From assembly GCF_008386395.1 (NCBI RefSeq), contig NZ_CP043761.1:1426001-1490000 (forward strand): a stretch of DNA of 64,000 nt, in the 5' to 3' direction. The stretch is from Paenibacillus sp. 37. GTDB lineage: Bacteria; Bacillota; Bacilli; Paenibacillales; Paenibacillaceae. The notes below the pieces were generated by a model that made no database searches, was not told the DNA's origin, and saw nothing but the letters and a program-made list of their open reading frames with translations. Positions 1 to 9,072 of the stretch are shown here, in pieces; within the stretch, counting starts at the first letter, position 1, and each line of letters opens with the position of its first letter. The position numbers were made by a program, and so were the translations under genes.

Positions 1-2
1 CG

Positions 3-1031
3 GAAGTTCCTGATGTCTCTTCGAAAGCAGACTCCGCAGTTCAAACGGATGAGCAATCTGGGGTAGAAAGCGTAGTACGCATCTCTACACCAGGCGTTCG
101 TACGATCGCAGAGTTAAGCGCCTTTGTGGGCGAAGCTGCTAATCATATGATCAAAACACTGCTTTATCTGGCAGACGGTCAGCTCGTTGTTGCCCTTGTA
201 CGTGGAGATCATGAATTGAATGACATCGCATTGAAGCAGGTGTTGGGGGCAGAGGAACTGATCCTTGCAGACGATGCAACCATTGCGGCACATCCAAATC
301 TGAAGGTAGGATTCCTGGGTCCGATTGGACTAAATCTGCCGATGGTGGTGGACGCTGACGTGGCAGTGATGAAGAGTGCAATTACAGGAGCCAATGAAGT
401 GGATGTGCATGTTTCCGGTGTACGCCCAGGCATTGATTTTGCATTGGAGCGAGTAGAACGAATCCGCTTTGCTGCGGAAGGGGATGCTTGTCCAACATGT
501 GGATCACCACTTGTGTTTACCAAAGGCATCGAGGTTGGCCATATTTTCAAGTTGGGGACGAAATATAGTGATGCCATGGGCGCTTCATTCCTGGATCGTA
601 ATGGTCGCCAGTGTGCGCCCGTCATGGGGTGTTACGGCATTGGTGTATCCCGTCTGATGGCCGCTATAGCTGAGCAGTATGCAGGAGATGATGGCATAAA
701 ATGGCCTGCCGCTGTTGCACCTTATGATGTGCATCTGATTACAGTAAGTTGGAAGGATGAGCAGCAGCGTCATCTCACCCTCGAACTGGAAAAACAATTG
801 ATCGATGGCGGATTCACTGTATTGGTTGATGATCGGGATGAACGTCCAGGTGTGAAATTCAAGGATGCGGAGCTGATCGGATTGCCTGTGCAGATCGTTA
901 TTGGCCGAGGAGCAGCAGAAGGACAGGTCGAACTGGGATCACATGCACTTGCAGCATCAGGTGAATCGAAACGAATCGGGTTGACTGCACAGGAAGCTGT
1001 GCTTTATGTGAAGGAACAGCTCACTTTCTAA
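3..1031 (+). CDS. proS: Proline--tRNA ligase, C-terminal part (5' end outside window)
   Basis: Class II aminoacyl-tRNA synthetase that charges tRNA-Pro in the cytoplasm. The frame is open from base 3, so the N-terminal catalytic motifs lie before the window. What remains is the end of the bacterial insertion (YbaK-like editing) domain, including GDHELNDIALKQ, then motif 3 of the catalytic core around MGCYGIGVSRLMAA, and the C-terminal anticodon-binding domain (VAPYDVHLI ... DDRDERPGVKFKDAEL). The C-terminus is normal for the bacterial type. No clear terminator follows the stop. Identification is firm; only the partial state is a limit. Confidence 0.96.
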   Translation, partial: EVPDVSSKADSAVQTDEQSGVESVVRISTPGVRTIAELSAFVGEAANHMIKTLLYLADGQLVVALVRGDHELNDIALKQVLGAEELILADDATIAAHPNLKVGFLGPIGLNLPMVVDADVAVMKSAITGANEVDVHVSGVRPGIDFALERVERIRFAAEGDACPTCGSPLVFTKGIEVGHIFKLGTKYSDAMGASFLDRNGRQCAPVMGCYGIGVSRLMAAIAEQYAGDDGIKWPAAVAPYDVHLITVSWKDEQQRHLTLELEKQLIDGGFTVLVDDRDERPGVKFKDAELIGLPVQIVIGRGAAEGQVELGSHALAASGESKRIGLTAQEAVLYVKEQLTF

Positions 1032-1510
1032 ATTCAGGGGATTCGTTAATTATATGAGTTCATATAATAGTACCGAATATGATGCGGTAGCTGATTTTGA
1101 TTGCTGAAATTCCAATATGAGCATGAAAAAGAGGGCTATAGGCATGCAATTTGGTAGGATTTTATGAGTGATATCATACGAAATAACTATATTTGGACAT
1201 ATGTCTTCAGTATACAAGTGATTTTATGATTAAGGATTTGAAGATGATCATACGCAGGTGGATCTATGTGCAAGTATGCAATGTTGAGAAGATAGAGATG
1301 TCGAAATAAAAGTACAATAACCGCATGAACACGGTCATTCCGGAGAGTTTTTATATAGTTCGGTGTGGAAGGCACATGATGAAGTTGGTCCGTAAAGGCC
1401 TGGCTGGGGTTTATTTTTGCCTCAGATGATTGTCAGGATCAGCAGGATATGTCCACAGGAAATGTTCAATTATCTGATGTGGATTGATGTTAAAGAACGG
1501 AGATACAAAA
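1032..1510. other. Intergenic stretch without a recognisable gene
   Basis: About 480 bases between proS and the terminator of the convergent nucleotidase gene. The stretch is AT-rich. Short open frames exist on the minus strand but have no good ribosome-binding site or family resemblance. I see no tRNA, riboswitch or repeat copy here. Confidence 0.5.
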
Positions 1511-1554
1511 GGGTGTCCCCTTAACCAGTAATCTGGCTTTGGGGACACCCTTTT
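1511..1554. terminator. Bidirectional intrinsic terminator
   Basis: GGGTGTCCCC (1511-1520) pairs perfectly with GGGGACACCC (1541-1550). T4 follows on the plus strand, and A4 precedes it, giving a T tract on the minus strand. It closes the nucleotidase gene on the minus strand and may also stop readthrough from proS. Confidence 0.85.
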
Positions 1555-1631
1555 GGTTATGACAAGATTAATCCGTTATGTTGTTGCGCCTTATAAGTGA
1601 TCATGCCTATATGCACTTTGCTTTGCTGAGC

Positions 1632-3431
1632 TTAAGAAGCTGCAGGCAATTTCAATTGTTGACCTGGATAAATCCAGTGTGGATTTTTAATATTGTTCAG
1701 CTTTTGCAATGCCTGCCAAGTTGTGCCGTATTGTTTGGAGATGGAGTACAGGGAATCTCCGGATTTCACAACATGCAGTTTGGCTGGAGCTGGTTTACTT
1801 GGTGTTGGTTTAGAAGGTTTTTCCGGTTTAGGCGTTTCTGGTTTTGGCTTGGTTGGAACTGGTGTTTCTGTTGCCGGAGTTTCCGGCTCTACTGCAGGTT
1901 TTACCGCTTCACTGATCCGACCATCTGTTTTGATGTCTACAGCGCCAAGCTTCTGCATGTAATTAATCAATGCTTCGTCCAGCGCGCCATACATACCCGT
2001 AATTGGATATTTGGCAAACATGGTGTATTCGTCACCACCAACAGCTGTGAAATCATTGGTTGCGAGTGTATACGTTGCTTCCGGATCAAGAACTTTATCG
2101 CCAACGGTTACGGAATGTACACGGCTACCTTCTGCAGCGGAAGTGTCGATTTTGAACTTGATACCAGATACTTGCGGGAATCCACCGCTTGGTTCCGGGT
2201 AGGAAGCTACACCGACTTCAAGGGCTGCCAGAATATCGGACCCTTTCACTTCTAGGGTTACCACTTGATTACCAAAAGGAAGCACTGTGATAACATCACC
2301 TTTGGTTACGATCCCTTTTTCGATGGAAGCACGGATACCACCACCGTTAGTCAGGGCGATATCGGCTTTGCTGACATCACGAATGGCATCTGCAAGCAGG
2401 TCACCCAGGTTAGTTTCACCTGCACGTACTTGTTCACGTTTACCATCCAGCAGAATAGCTGTATTTGCTACTTCTTCTTTCAAGATAGGTTCTTGTTCTT
2501 TTTGGATTGAGTTCACGAGAGTTGTAACTTTCTCATTTGGTTTGATGTCTTTTGCTTCGGTTTCATCAATTAATGTTGCTTGTTTCTTCGTTACTTTACC
2601 ACTGTCTACCCACAGATCGATGACACCGACGTAGTTAGTGTATTCTCCTGCGCTTGCAATCAATGTTCCGTTATCGGATACAAGGCCATCTTGCAGTACA
2701 GTGTGGCTGTGACCATCGATGAATACATCGATGCCAGGGACTTCTTTAACAACTTTAAAGCTAGTATCCGTGCTGGATGCGTCTTGTCCAAGGTGTCCCA
2801 GGACAACAACAACATCGACTTTGCTGCGAATTTCGTTTACCAGAACTTTGGCTTCCGCAGATGGATCAGTAATATCAAGACCTTCTACGTTTTTGGGATT
2901 CGTTTTGTACAACGTTTCCGGTGTTGTCAAAGCGATGATACCAATTTTCACGCCATCTACTTCTTTAATGAGGTAAGGATCGAAGAGACGTGTTCCGTCT
3001 TTTTTCTTCACATTGGCACTCAGCATGGGGAAGTTCATCATGTCTGCCAGTTCGATCAGACGATCCGAACCATAGTTGAATTCGTGGTTACCCGGTACGA
3101 TGGCTTGGTATCCCATTTCATTCATGACTTTCACGATGCTCTCACCATTCACAAGAGTGGCAAAAGTTGTACCATGTACAGCATCTCCAGCATCAAGCAA
3201 GAGTGTGTTCGGGTTTTCGCTACGATATTTGTCAGCGATTCCAGCTACTTTGGCAAAACCCATAGCAGGTGAAGATTCAACTGCACGGGCATGCGTATCA
3301 TTCGTATGTAGAATGGTAATGTGTTTGCCTGTTCCCGGAGTGGTATCCGTTGCAGCCGCGGCAATACCTACACTGCCAAACAGCAAACAGACCGTTAGCA
3401 GAAGTGATACGTAATTCTTCCAGATTTTCAT
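1632..3431 (-). CDS. Secreted 5'-nucleotidase / 2',3'-cyclic phosphodiesterase with C-terminal LysM
   Basis: Extracellular calcineurin-like metallophosphoesterase of the UshA/YfkN type, expected to release phosphate and nucleosides from nucleotides outside the cell. The signal peptide starts [14 protein letters not shown] and ends near AAAA. Metal motifs occur in order: [30 protein letters not shown] and DGHSH. The 5'-nucleotidase C-terminal domain follows, with TNGGGIR as substrate-pocket signature. A Pro/Thr/Lys linker then leads to a LysM domain ([16 protein letters not shown] ... [10 protein letters not shown]) that should hold the enzyme on peptidoglycan. The start at 3431 is preferred over an in-frame ATG 54 bases upstream because the signal peptide begins there and GGGAGG lies upstream. 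The exact nucleotide substrate cannot be told. Confidence 0.92.
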   Translation of the reverse strand: MKIWKNYVSLLLTVCLLFGSVGIAAAATDTTPGTGKHITILHTNDTHARAVESSPAMGFAKVAGIADKYRSENPNTLLLDAGDAVHGTTFATLVNGESIVKVMNEMGYQAIVPGNHEFNYGSDRLIELADMMNFPMLSANVKKKDGTRLFDPYLIKEVDGVKIGIIALTTPETLYKTNPKNVEGLDITDPSAEAKVLVNEIRSKVDVVVVLGHLGQDASSTDTSFKVVKEVPGIDVFIDGHSHTVLQDGLVSDNGTLIASAGEYTNYVGVIDLWVDSGKVTKKQATLIDETEAKDIKPNEKVTTLVNSIQKEQEPILKEEVANTAILLDGKREQVRAGETNLGDLLADAIRDVSKADIALTNGGGIRASIEKGIVTKGDVITVLPFGNQVVTLEVKGSDILAALEVGVASYPEPSGGFPQVSGIKFKIDTSAAEGSRVHSVTVGDKVLDPEATYTLATNDFTAVGGDEYTMFAKYPITGMYGALDEALINYMQKLGAVDIKTDGRISEAVKPAVEPETPATETPVPTKPKPETPKPEKPSKPTPSKPAPAKLHVVKSGDSLYSISKQYGTTWQALQKLNNIKNPHWIYPGQQLKLPAAS

Positions 3432-3602
3432 ATGAATCCGAAACCTCCCATAATAATAATCTACTTGAGCGTTTACACAGCTCAAATAGTATTTTAACAG
3501 ACTATTATTAGGAAATCTCGCGAATTACGTAAAAATAAGTAACCTGAAAGTGACATGTAATCTACTGTTGGAAAATATAATCTTTGGAAAGAACGTATGT
3601 TC

Positions 3603-4019
3603 TTAAAGAGTGTAAAAAAAATGCTGCGCTTCACGCGGCAGTCCGGTACGTAAACAAAATTTCTCCAAAGATTCATCCGGTTCAGGCATCACTCCGGAGG
3701 TCAGCAATTGAATGGCAAAACGGTTAGCCTGTCTTTCCAGCTTGCCTGGAGCAAAATAGGAATGTTCCTCCAGAAAGAATCGATTAATCCCTTTATGAAG
3801 CCGGTCATGACCAAGCTCATGGGCGCACACGAACCGTTGCCATTCCGGCGGCAAATCATTGTGTATGACGATAAACCTGCGCCGGAGCTTGCGAAAGTAC
3901 AGTCCCTTAGTGGACTTCCCCAAATTGGTGAAACGAATCTGTATTCCAACCGCGCGGGCAATGCTGAACGGGCAGTTGGTCCGGTGTTTTCGAATCAGCT
4001 TTGTTACGATGTCATCCAT
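3603..4019 (-). CDS. ImmA/IrrE-family metallopeptidase
   Basis: Short zinc-protease-like protein of 138 residues. It contains CAHELGHDRLH (HExxH zinc motif, near residues 65-75) and a later LERQANRFAIQLL helix that supplies the third-ligand region typical of ImmA/IrrE. In ICEBs1 of Bacillus subtilis, ImmA cleaves the neighbouring XRE repressor ImmR after DNA damage and so derepresses the element. Here the gene lies 42 bases downstream of an XRE gene on the same strand, the same arrangement. The likely role is therefore to inactivate that repressor. Start 4019 has AGGTGAG upstream. The family is clear; the cleavage partner is inferred from position. Confidence 0.88.
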   Translation of the reverse strand: MDDIVTKLIRKHRTNCPFSIARAVGIQIRFTNLGKSTKGLYFRKLRRRFIVIHNDLPPEWQRFVCAHELGHDRLHKGINRFFLEEHSYFAPGKLERQANRFAIQLLTSGVMPEPDESLEKFCLRTGLPREAQHFFYTL

Positions 4020-4061
4020 ATGATCTCACCTGCTGCCTCATTAAATTCAGTGGGTCATGCC

Positions 4062-4505
4062 TCATGGGCGATTGTCCGGTTCGTCTGTCTTTTTGCGTTT
4101 GTTCATCTGTTTGGCTTCCCAGAACAGACCTGTCAGTACATCCTTGATTCGTTTCTTGTCCTCTTCATCGAGTGGAATGCCGTCAAACATCAGATCATCA
4201 TCGTCCTCCAACATCTTTTTGAAATCACGACGGTCTTTGTATGTAGCCCATTCCGGTACGTCCTGAAGTTCAGCAGTACTTCCTGGTTCAATATAACCAG
4301 CCTGCTTCATCATCTCTGTATAAGGCACTGAGAGTGCATCTGAAATCTTGCGGATGGTCGCTGGTTTCGGCACACCCCGGACCCCATTTTCAATACGTGA
4401 AATCTGTGAGTTGCTTATTCCGGCTGCTTCGGCGAGCTGATTGATGCTGTATCCCTGTTGCTCGCGCAGTTGTTTCATATAAGGACCAAAAGCGTGCTCC
4501 ACCAT
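4062..4505 (-). CDS. XRE-family helix-turn-helix repressor
   Basis: Cro/cI-type DNA-binding protein of 147 residues. The N-terminal HTH reads YMKQLREQQGYSINQLAEAA then GISNSQISRIENG. The C-terminal half is acidic then basic, as in ImmR/Xre-like prophage repressors. Start 4505 (MVEHAFGPY) is chosen because AAAGGAG lies 9-10 bases upstream; an upstream in-frame ATG has no such site. It forms a two-gene unit with the ImmA-like protease and faces the ArpU-like gene, the control layout of Bacillus mobile elements. I infer that it represses the tail locus that starts about 10 kb downstream, since no nearer phage structural gene exists. Confidence 0.9.
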   Translation of the reverse strand: MVEHAFGPYMKQLREQQGYSINQLAEAAGISNSQISRIENGVRGVPKPATIRKISDALSVPYTEMMKQAGYIEPGSTAELQDVPEWATYKDRRDFKKMLEDDDDLMFDGIPLDEEDKKRIKDVLTGLFWEAKQMNKRKKTDEPDNRP

Positions 4506-4590
4506 GTATGCCAACTCCTTTGATTCGTACAAGTGCTTGAAATTAATATTAAGAAGGAAAGTTGAATGCGACAACCCTAAACCTTTGCGG

Positions 4591-4728
4591 GTGCGCCGTT
4601 CCGGATTCGGATCGTTCTTTTGATCGCTGTTATCCCCGGCTTTCCTGTTTCCCTTTCCTAAAGGGTGAAATCCGTTGATAAAGGCGAACGCTTTGCTTCT
4701 TCAGAATCGATTCCGTCTCCTTCACTAC
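4591..4728 (-). repeat. Dispersed intergenic hairpin element, copy 1 (minus orientation)
   Basis: Read on the minus strand, this region matches the copies at 46677 and 49240: GTAGTGAAGGAGACGG, CTGAAGAAGCAAAGCGTTCG, then GGGGATAACAGCGATC and GAACGATCCG. The hairpin arms are at 4667-4681 and 4630-4644, and the conserved A-G mismatch is retained. This copy lies in the promoter region upstream of the XRE gene. Confidence 0.75.
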
Positions 4729-4845
4729 GTATGCGCGTGATATGTACCTTAGCGGCATCAAGGAGTTCAGGGGGAGCTTCTTAATATCAAAAATCAAATG
4801 ACTTATACGGAAGTTCATTAATTAAACAGTACTATAACGTATATA

Positions 4846-5017
4846 TACCATTAGGTAAAGGGATATGAAACAATTATGCCAAAAGGCATAGGAAATGAGA
4901 GCGAAGGTTTTATTTTATCGTCAAAATGAACCAAAATGAAGGTTTACTCCGATCTCCAGAAAGTGGTATCCTCAAATAGAAATACGAACAATATACGAAC
5001 AAAATGTAACATTGACA
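4846..5017 (+). promoter_or_regulatory. Candidate operator/promoter region between XRE and ArpU genes
   Basis: Three small symmetric or repeated sites lie here: TACC-ATTA-GGTA (4846-4857), TATGCC-AAAA-GGCATA (4875-4890), and two direct copies of ATACGAACA at 4982 and 4993, spaced 11 bases (one helical turn). A TTGACA box occurs at 5012-5017, without a convincing -10 box at the right distance. These are plausible repressor sites for the XRE protein; none is proven. Confidence 0.4.
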
Positions 5018-5261
5018 CAGGTTGGAGTTTAAGAAATCACCCTTTGAAGAAGGGAATTCCCCGGACTATACCGATTTGGAGTGATTCCAAAAGGCAACAG
5101 CGGGAAATTGGAGACATGTCGTTATTTATTTTGGAAACTGGACAACTCTATGAATAAGAGCGTTTTGCCATCGTGCAAAGTACGATGGCAAAACAACATG
5201 ACGTGAACGATAGAGTGAGAGATATGAATGGAGTAAAGAACACTAAAGGAGGAAGATAAAT

Positions 5262-5744
5262 ATGGAATTGATGCTGCCCGAATTGGACCGACGTAAAACG
5301 CAAACAGCTGTTGAGGCTGCGCTGGAAAAATACCGCATTTATAAGACCATTGCATTTGAAGAACGAGAGGTTATGGTGACGGCAAGTTATGCCGAGCGTT
5401 TCCACGGTGCAACCAATGTGACGGGGGATTCCACGGCCAGAACGGCGATTTACAATGTTGATGTGCAGCGTGCGCGTCAGGCATACTGCGATACGATTGA
5501 TTTTGTGGTGTCCCGCCTGAGTGAAAAGGAACGTGTACTCGTCTGTGAACGATATCTGAAAGACGATGATGTGTTTGACTATAAAGTGTATAACCATGTG
5601 TTTGATCCGCCTGTCAGCAAGGATACGTATACGAAGATTCGTACACGTGCTTTCTACAAAATGGCGCTAGCTTTGTCAGATCGAGGTCTGATTAATATGG
5701 AGCCTTTGTCTGTGTCCCGCAAAGAGCGACAGAAGCTGGGCTGA
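5262..5744 (+). CDS. ArpU-family phage transcriptional regulator
   Basis: Protein of 160 residues matching the ArpU/RinA-like late-regulator family. It has an N-terminal charged region ending in ALEKYRIYKTIAFEERE, the block TASYAERFHGATNVTGDSTA, and a C-terminal sigma-like HTH region with RLSEKERVLVCERYL and VSKDTYTKIRTRAFYKMALAL. These proteins activate late genes in Gram-positive prophages. The ribosome-binding site AAAGGAGG sits upstream of the ATG. It is divergent from the XRE/ImmA pair, and cellular genes follow rather than phage structural genes. The target is probably the tail locus that begins at 14.8 kb, which is an inference. Confidence 0.85.
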   Translation: MELMLPELDRRKTQTAVEAALEKYRIYKTIAFEEREVMVTASYAERFHGATNVTGDSTARTAIYNVDVQRARQAYCDTIDFVVSRLSEKERVLVCERYLKDDDVFDYKVYNHVFDPPVSKDTYTKIRTRAFYKMALALSDRGLINMEPLSVSRKERQKLG

Positions 5745-5844
5745 GTGAGCGATTGAAGAAGTTGATCCTTTAATATCCAAGGTGGATTGGTTACAATAGT
5801 TGAACAAACCACAGTTGGCATCAGCCAAAGGAGAGAAGTCTGCC

Positions 5845-7512
5845 ATGACGGAAGAAGTCGGAATGCAGGAAATGGTCACGTTGAAGACAATCGCGGAAAC
5901 GCTCAATACCTCCAATGATCTGAACTTAATGCTGGATACCGTGGTCGGCAAATTACTGGAGTTGACCGGATTAACGGCAGGCTGGATGTTTCTGATTAAT
6001 GAACGTGGAGACTATACCTGTGTTTCGGATTACAATCTGCCTCCGGCATTACTGCGTAAAGATAAGGAGCCCATGCGAACGGGGACCTGCTGGTGTGTGA
6101 ACCGCTTTAAGGACGGTGAACTCAATCATGCGGTCAACATCATTAACTGTAAACGGTTGGAGGATGCGGTGGAATTCCAATGGGGAGATACCCATGATAT
6201 TACCCACCATGCAACCGTCCCGTTAAGGTCAGGTGAGAAGATGCTCGGCCTGCTCAACGTGGCTGCGCCAGCCAAGGAACATTTCAGCGACAGTGAACTG
6301 GCGCTGTTACAGGGCGTGGCGTACCAGATTGGTAGTGCGGTAGAGCGGATGAGATTGTATCGCGCGGAGCAGCGACGAGCTGATCTGTATGCCAAGCTGG
6401 GGGAGTTCAGCACAGCTTTGGGTCTTGCAGTGAACGAATGCAGCAATTCGGATGCTTTTTCTTTAAAAGTTGTACAGCTGCTTGGGCAGCATTATGATTG
6501 GCCTTTTGCTACAATTATTCAGCAGAAAAACGGAATGTTCGTCTTGCAGGCAGCCTATGCGGATGATAAGGTTCGAACGTTATCAATTGCGCTGGGCTCT
6601 TCAGAAGCGGCGAGCCACATTAACCAACTAATCAATTGTCATCGTGTAACATCACTGTCTGGGACAGAGATCGCTGAGATATTTAACCTATGCAAGCCTG
6701 ACGAGGCTATGAATTCCATTGCCTCGGGAATTGCTGCTCCCCTTCCATACCATACGCCAGGGGAAATGGGAATTCTGGTGATCGGAATAGGAACATCAGG
6801 TCCTGCGCAGGAGGACCGTGAAGTGCTGGAGGCATTGGCCGAACATATTGCTGCCTCATGGGAGAGTCTGAAGCTGGCGGAGAATCGCCGCGAACTTGCA
6901 CGAATGGAAGAGAGAAACCGTTTGGCTCGCGATCTGCATGATTCGGTTAATCAGATTTTATTTTCACTATCGTTAACTGCTAAAGGCGCGGAAAGTATGT
7001 TATCCGGCTCTGAGCAGTTGCACCCGGCAACGGAAGCGATGAAGGATATTCGGGCTTTGTCTCAGGAGGCGCTCAAGGAAATGCGCGCATTGATTATGCA
7101 GCTCCGTCCCGCGGGACTGGAAGCAGGGTTGCTCCATGCGCTACAGGAATACGGCACCAGCCAGGGGCTTCAAGTGGTGATGAATCGGACGGGAATGCGG
7201 TCTTTACCGCGTAATATAGAAGAAGCATTGTGGCGAATCGGACAGGAAGCGCTGAATAATGTACGGAAACACGCTGATGTTCCTTCTGCTGAGGTCACCC
7301 TCAAGTTAAGTAATCATGAAGTGGTGTTCACCGTCACAGATCAGGGAAAAGGTGGTGCGAACAGGCCAAAAGCGTCGTCTGGAAGCTCCCTGGGCCTGTC
7401 CATTATGAAGGAACGGGCTCAATCGCTCGGAGGCAGCTTAGAAATAGTGAGTTCTTCCCGTAAGGGAACAACGGTAACGGCAGTCATTCCACTTCCGTTC
7501 GAATCTGTATAA
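5845..7512 (+). CDS. GAF-domain sensor histidine kinase (NarL/LiaS-type, HisKA_3)
   Basis: Cytosolic two-component kinase. Two GAF-like sensory regions occupy about residues 15-345. The HisKA_3 dimerisation box follows (RNRLARDLHDSVNQILFSLS, with the phospho-accepting His), and then the HATPase domain with IGQEALNNVRKHA (N box), VTDQGKGG and SLGLSIMKERAQ (G boxes). No membrane segment is present, so the signal is intracellular. The first GAF region has closely set cysteines (GTCWCVN and NIINCKRL) that might bind metal or respond to redox state. Start 5845 is chosen over an upstream in-frame TTG at 5800 because AAAGGAGA precedes it. The response regulator follows after 18 bases. Confidence 0.9.
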   Translation: MTEEVGMQEMVTLKTIAETLNTSNDLNLMLDTVVGKLLELTGLTAGWMFLINERGDYTCVSDYNLPPALLRKDKEPMRTGTCWCVNRFKDGELNHAVNIINCKRLEDAVEFQWGDTHDITHHATVPLRSGEKMLGLLNVAAPAKEHFSDSELALLQGVAYQIGSAVERMRLYRAEQRRADLYAKLGEFSTALGLAVNECSNSDAFSLKVVQLLGQHYDWPFATIIQQKNGMFVLQAAYADDKVRTLSIALGSSEAASHINQLINCHRVTSLSGTEIAEIFNLCKPDEAMNSIASGIAAPLPYHTPGEMGILVIGIGTSGPAQEDREVLEALAEHIAASWESLKLAENRRELARMEERNRLARDLHDSVNQILFSLSLTAKGAESMLSGSEQLHPATEAMKDIRALSQEALKEMRALIMQLRPAGLEAGLLHALQEYGTSQGLQVVMNRTGMRSLPRNIEEALWRIGQEALNNVRKHADVPSAEVTLKLSNHEVVFTVTDQGKGGANRPKASSGSSLGLSIMKERAQSLGGSLEIVSSSRKGTTVTAVIPLPFESV

Positions 7513-7530
7513 AGTCAGGGGGAAGAAGAG

Positions 7531-8265
7531 ATGCCGATTACGATTTTGCTCGCAGATGATCATGCGATGGTGAGAAGAGGTTTGCACGTTTTTTTGACCA
7601 CACAGCAAGACATGAAGGTTGTGGGCGAAGCATCGAACGGGCAGGAAGCACTATCGCAGGCGGAAGCGTTAAAACCTGACGTGGTATTAATGGATCTGCA
7701 TATGCCGATTATGGACGGAATCGAAACAGCCAGACGACTGCGCACATTAATGCCAGCAACGCGAATTATTGTACTCACATCGTTTTCCGATCAGGATCAT
7801 GTGGTTCCTGCTGTGCGTGCAGGGGTGAAGGGGTATCTGCTCAAAGATATTGAACCGGAGGATCTGGCTGTGGCCATTCGCAATGTGCATGCAGGTCGGG
7901 TAGAATTGCATCCCGCCGCAGCAGGTCAATTGATGCATGTGATGGCTTCATCCGATTGGTCTATAAATGAACAGCAACCACAGTATATACCGACAGATCG
8001 GTCAGCAGATAGTCAATTCCAAGAGCTTAAGCAGACGAAGAAATCCACTGAAGCATCCCTAGGTGGTCTGGATATGCTCACTCGCCGTGAACAAGAGGTT
8101 TTGGGACTGATTGCTCAAGGGCTGAGCAACAAGGAAATTGCGGTTCAATTGGTCATTACCGAAAAAACGGTCAAAACCCATGTTAGTCATCTGCTCGACA
8201 AACTGGGTCTGGCGGATCGGACGCAAGCGGCTCTTCACGCCGTAAGAAACGGTTGGGTCGTCTGA
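7531..8265 (+). CDS. NarL/LuxR-type response regulator
   Basis: Receiver domain at residues 1-120 with the acidic pair DD at 9-10, phospho-acceptor Asp55 in LMDLHMP, Thr/Ser at IIVLTSFSD and Lys in YLLKD. A linker of about 55 residues (QQPQYIPTDRSAD...) is longer than usual. The C-terminal LuxR HTH is LTRREQEVLGLIAQGLSNKEIA ... EKTVKTHVSHLLDKL in outline. It is the partner of the kinase just upstream and shares its transcript (18-base gap, GGGGGAAG ribosome site). A strong terminator follows at 8303. Targets are unknown. Confidence 0.92.
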   Translation: MPITILLADDHAMVRRGLHVFLTTQQDMKVVGEASNGQEALSQAEALKPDVVLMDLHMPIMDGIETARRLRTLMPATRIIVLTSFSDQDHVVPAVRAGVKGYLLKDIEPEDLAVAIRNVHAGRVELHPAAAGQLMHVMASSDWSINEQQPQYIPTDRSADSQFQELKQTKKSTEASLGGLDMLTRREQEVLGLIAQGLSNKEIAVQLVITEKTVKTHVSHLLDKLGLADRTQAALHAVRNGWVV

Positions 8266-8302
8266 CCATTTCCGCCATATCTTCATACTTAAGTCGTATA
8301 AA

Positions 8303-8326
8303 CTCAACCTAAAGGTTGAGTTTTTT
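8303..8326 (+). terminator. Intrinsic terminator after the two-component genes
   Basis: CTCAACCT (8303-8310) and AGGTTGAG (8313-8320) form a hairpin with a 2-base gap, followed by T6. Confidence 0.88.
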
Positions 8327-8452
8327 GGTATTTCAAGTTAAGTCTATCTGCTGACGATTTGGATGCAAAAGAAAGGTAAGATAAGAGTAGAAATAACAGA
8401 TCGGTTGAAACATGAGAGTTTGAATTATTAAAAACCAAGGAGAGTGACATGA

Positions 8453-9028
8453 ATGAATATTGTTATTTTGGCAGGAAGCAATCGGAACAATGCAACCAGT
8501 ACACGTCTGGGAGAGTATGCTGTGGAGATTATTCGAGGTCAGGGACATCAGGCCAGCCTGTTTGATCTGTATCAGACACCACTTCCATTCTACGCGCCAG
8601 ATGAAAAACAAGCGGATCATGAACATCTGGCAGATTTGAATACACGTATGCTCGCGGCTGATGCAATCATCCTGTCTACACCAGAGTATCACGGCAGTAT
8701 AAGTGGTGTGCTCAAAAATGCACTGGATCACCTGAGTCAGGCTCATTTCAGCGGTAAGCCGGTCCTGTCCATCAGCTCCTCTGGTGGAGCGGTGGGGGTA
8801 AGTTCCCTTTTACAACTGCAGGCAATTGTTCGCAATCTGCATGGCATTAATGCCCAGGAGTGGATATCCATTGGTGGTGCGCAACGCAGACGATTCGAAG
8901 CGACCTTTGACGGATACGAAGAGTACGAAGGCAGTCAGGATATAGAGGACCGGGTGCAACGGGTCATTGGATCGTTTTTAAATCTGGCCCAGACGTTAAC
9001 GAATGCGCGGAATTCAACCATGAGTTGA
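8453..9028 (+). CDS. NADPH-dependent FMN reductase / azoreductase-like flavoprotein
   Basis: Flavodoxin-fold protein of 191 residues. The N-terminal phosphate loop is GSNRNNATSTRLG. TPEYHGSISGVLKNALDHLS contacts the flavin in YhdA/ArsH/SsuE-like reductases, and SSSGGAVGVSSLLQL follows. The family transfers hydride from NAD(P)H to FMN, quinones or azo dyes in the cytoplasm. The start has AAGGAGAG upstream. Two VOC-fold genes follow closely (gap 44 bases, then overlap), which suggests a small operon, possibly for handling an aromatic or electrophilic compound. The substrate cannot be assigned. Confidence 0.88.
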   Translation: MNIVILAGSNRNNATSTRLGEYAVEIIRGQGHQASLFDLYQTPLPFYAPDEKQADHEHLADLNTRMLAADAIILSTPEYHGSISGVLKNALDHLSQAHFSGKPVLSISSSGGAVGVSSLLQLQAIVRNLHGINAQEWISIGGAQRRRFEATFDGYEEYEGSQDIEDRVQRVIGSFLNLAQTLTNARNSTMS

Positions 9029-9072
9029 GAACAAACGAAGATGAAAAATCGGAAAAGGAAAAGAGGTTGAGC

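Noticed and set aside
4630..4818. 62-codon minus-strand frame upstream of the XRE gene
   Set aside because: It overlaps the dispersed repeat copy and encodes nothing recognisable.
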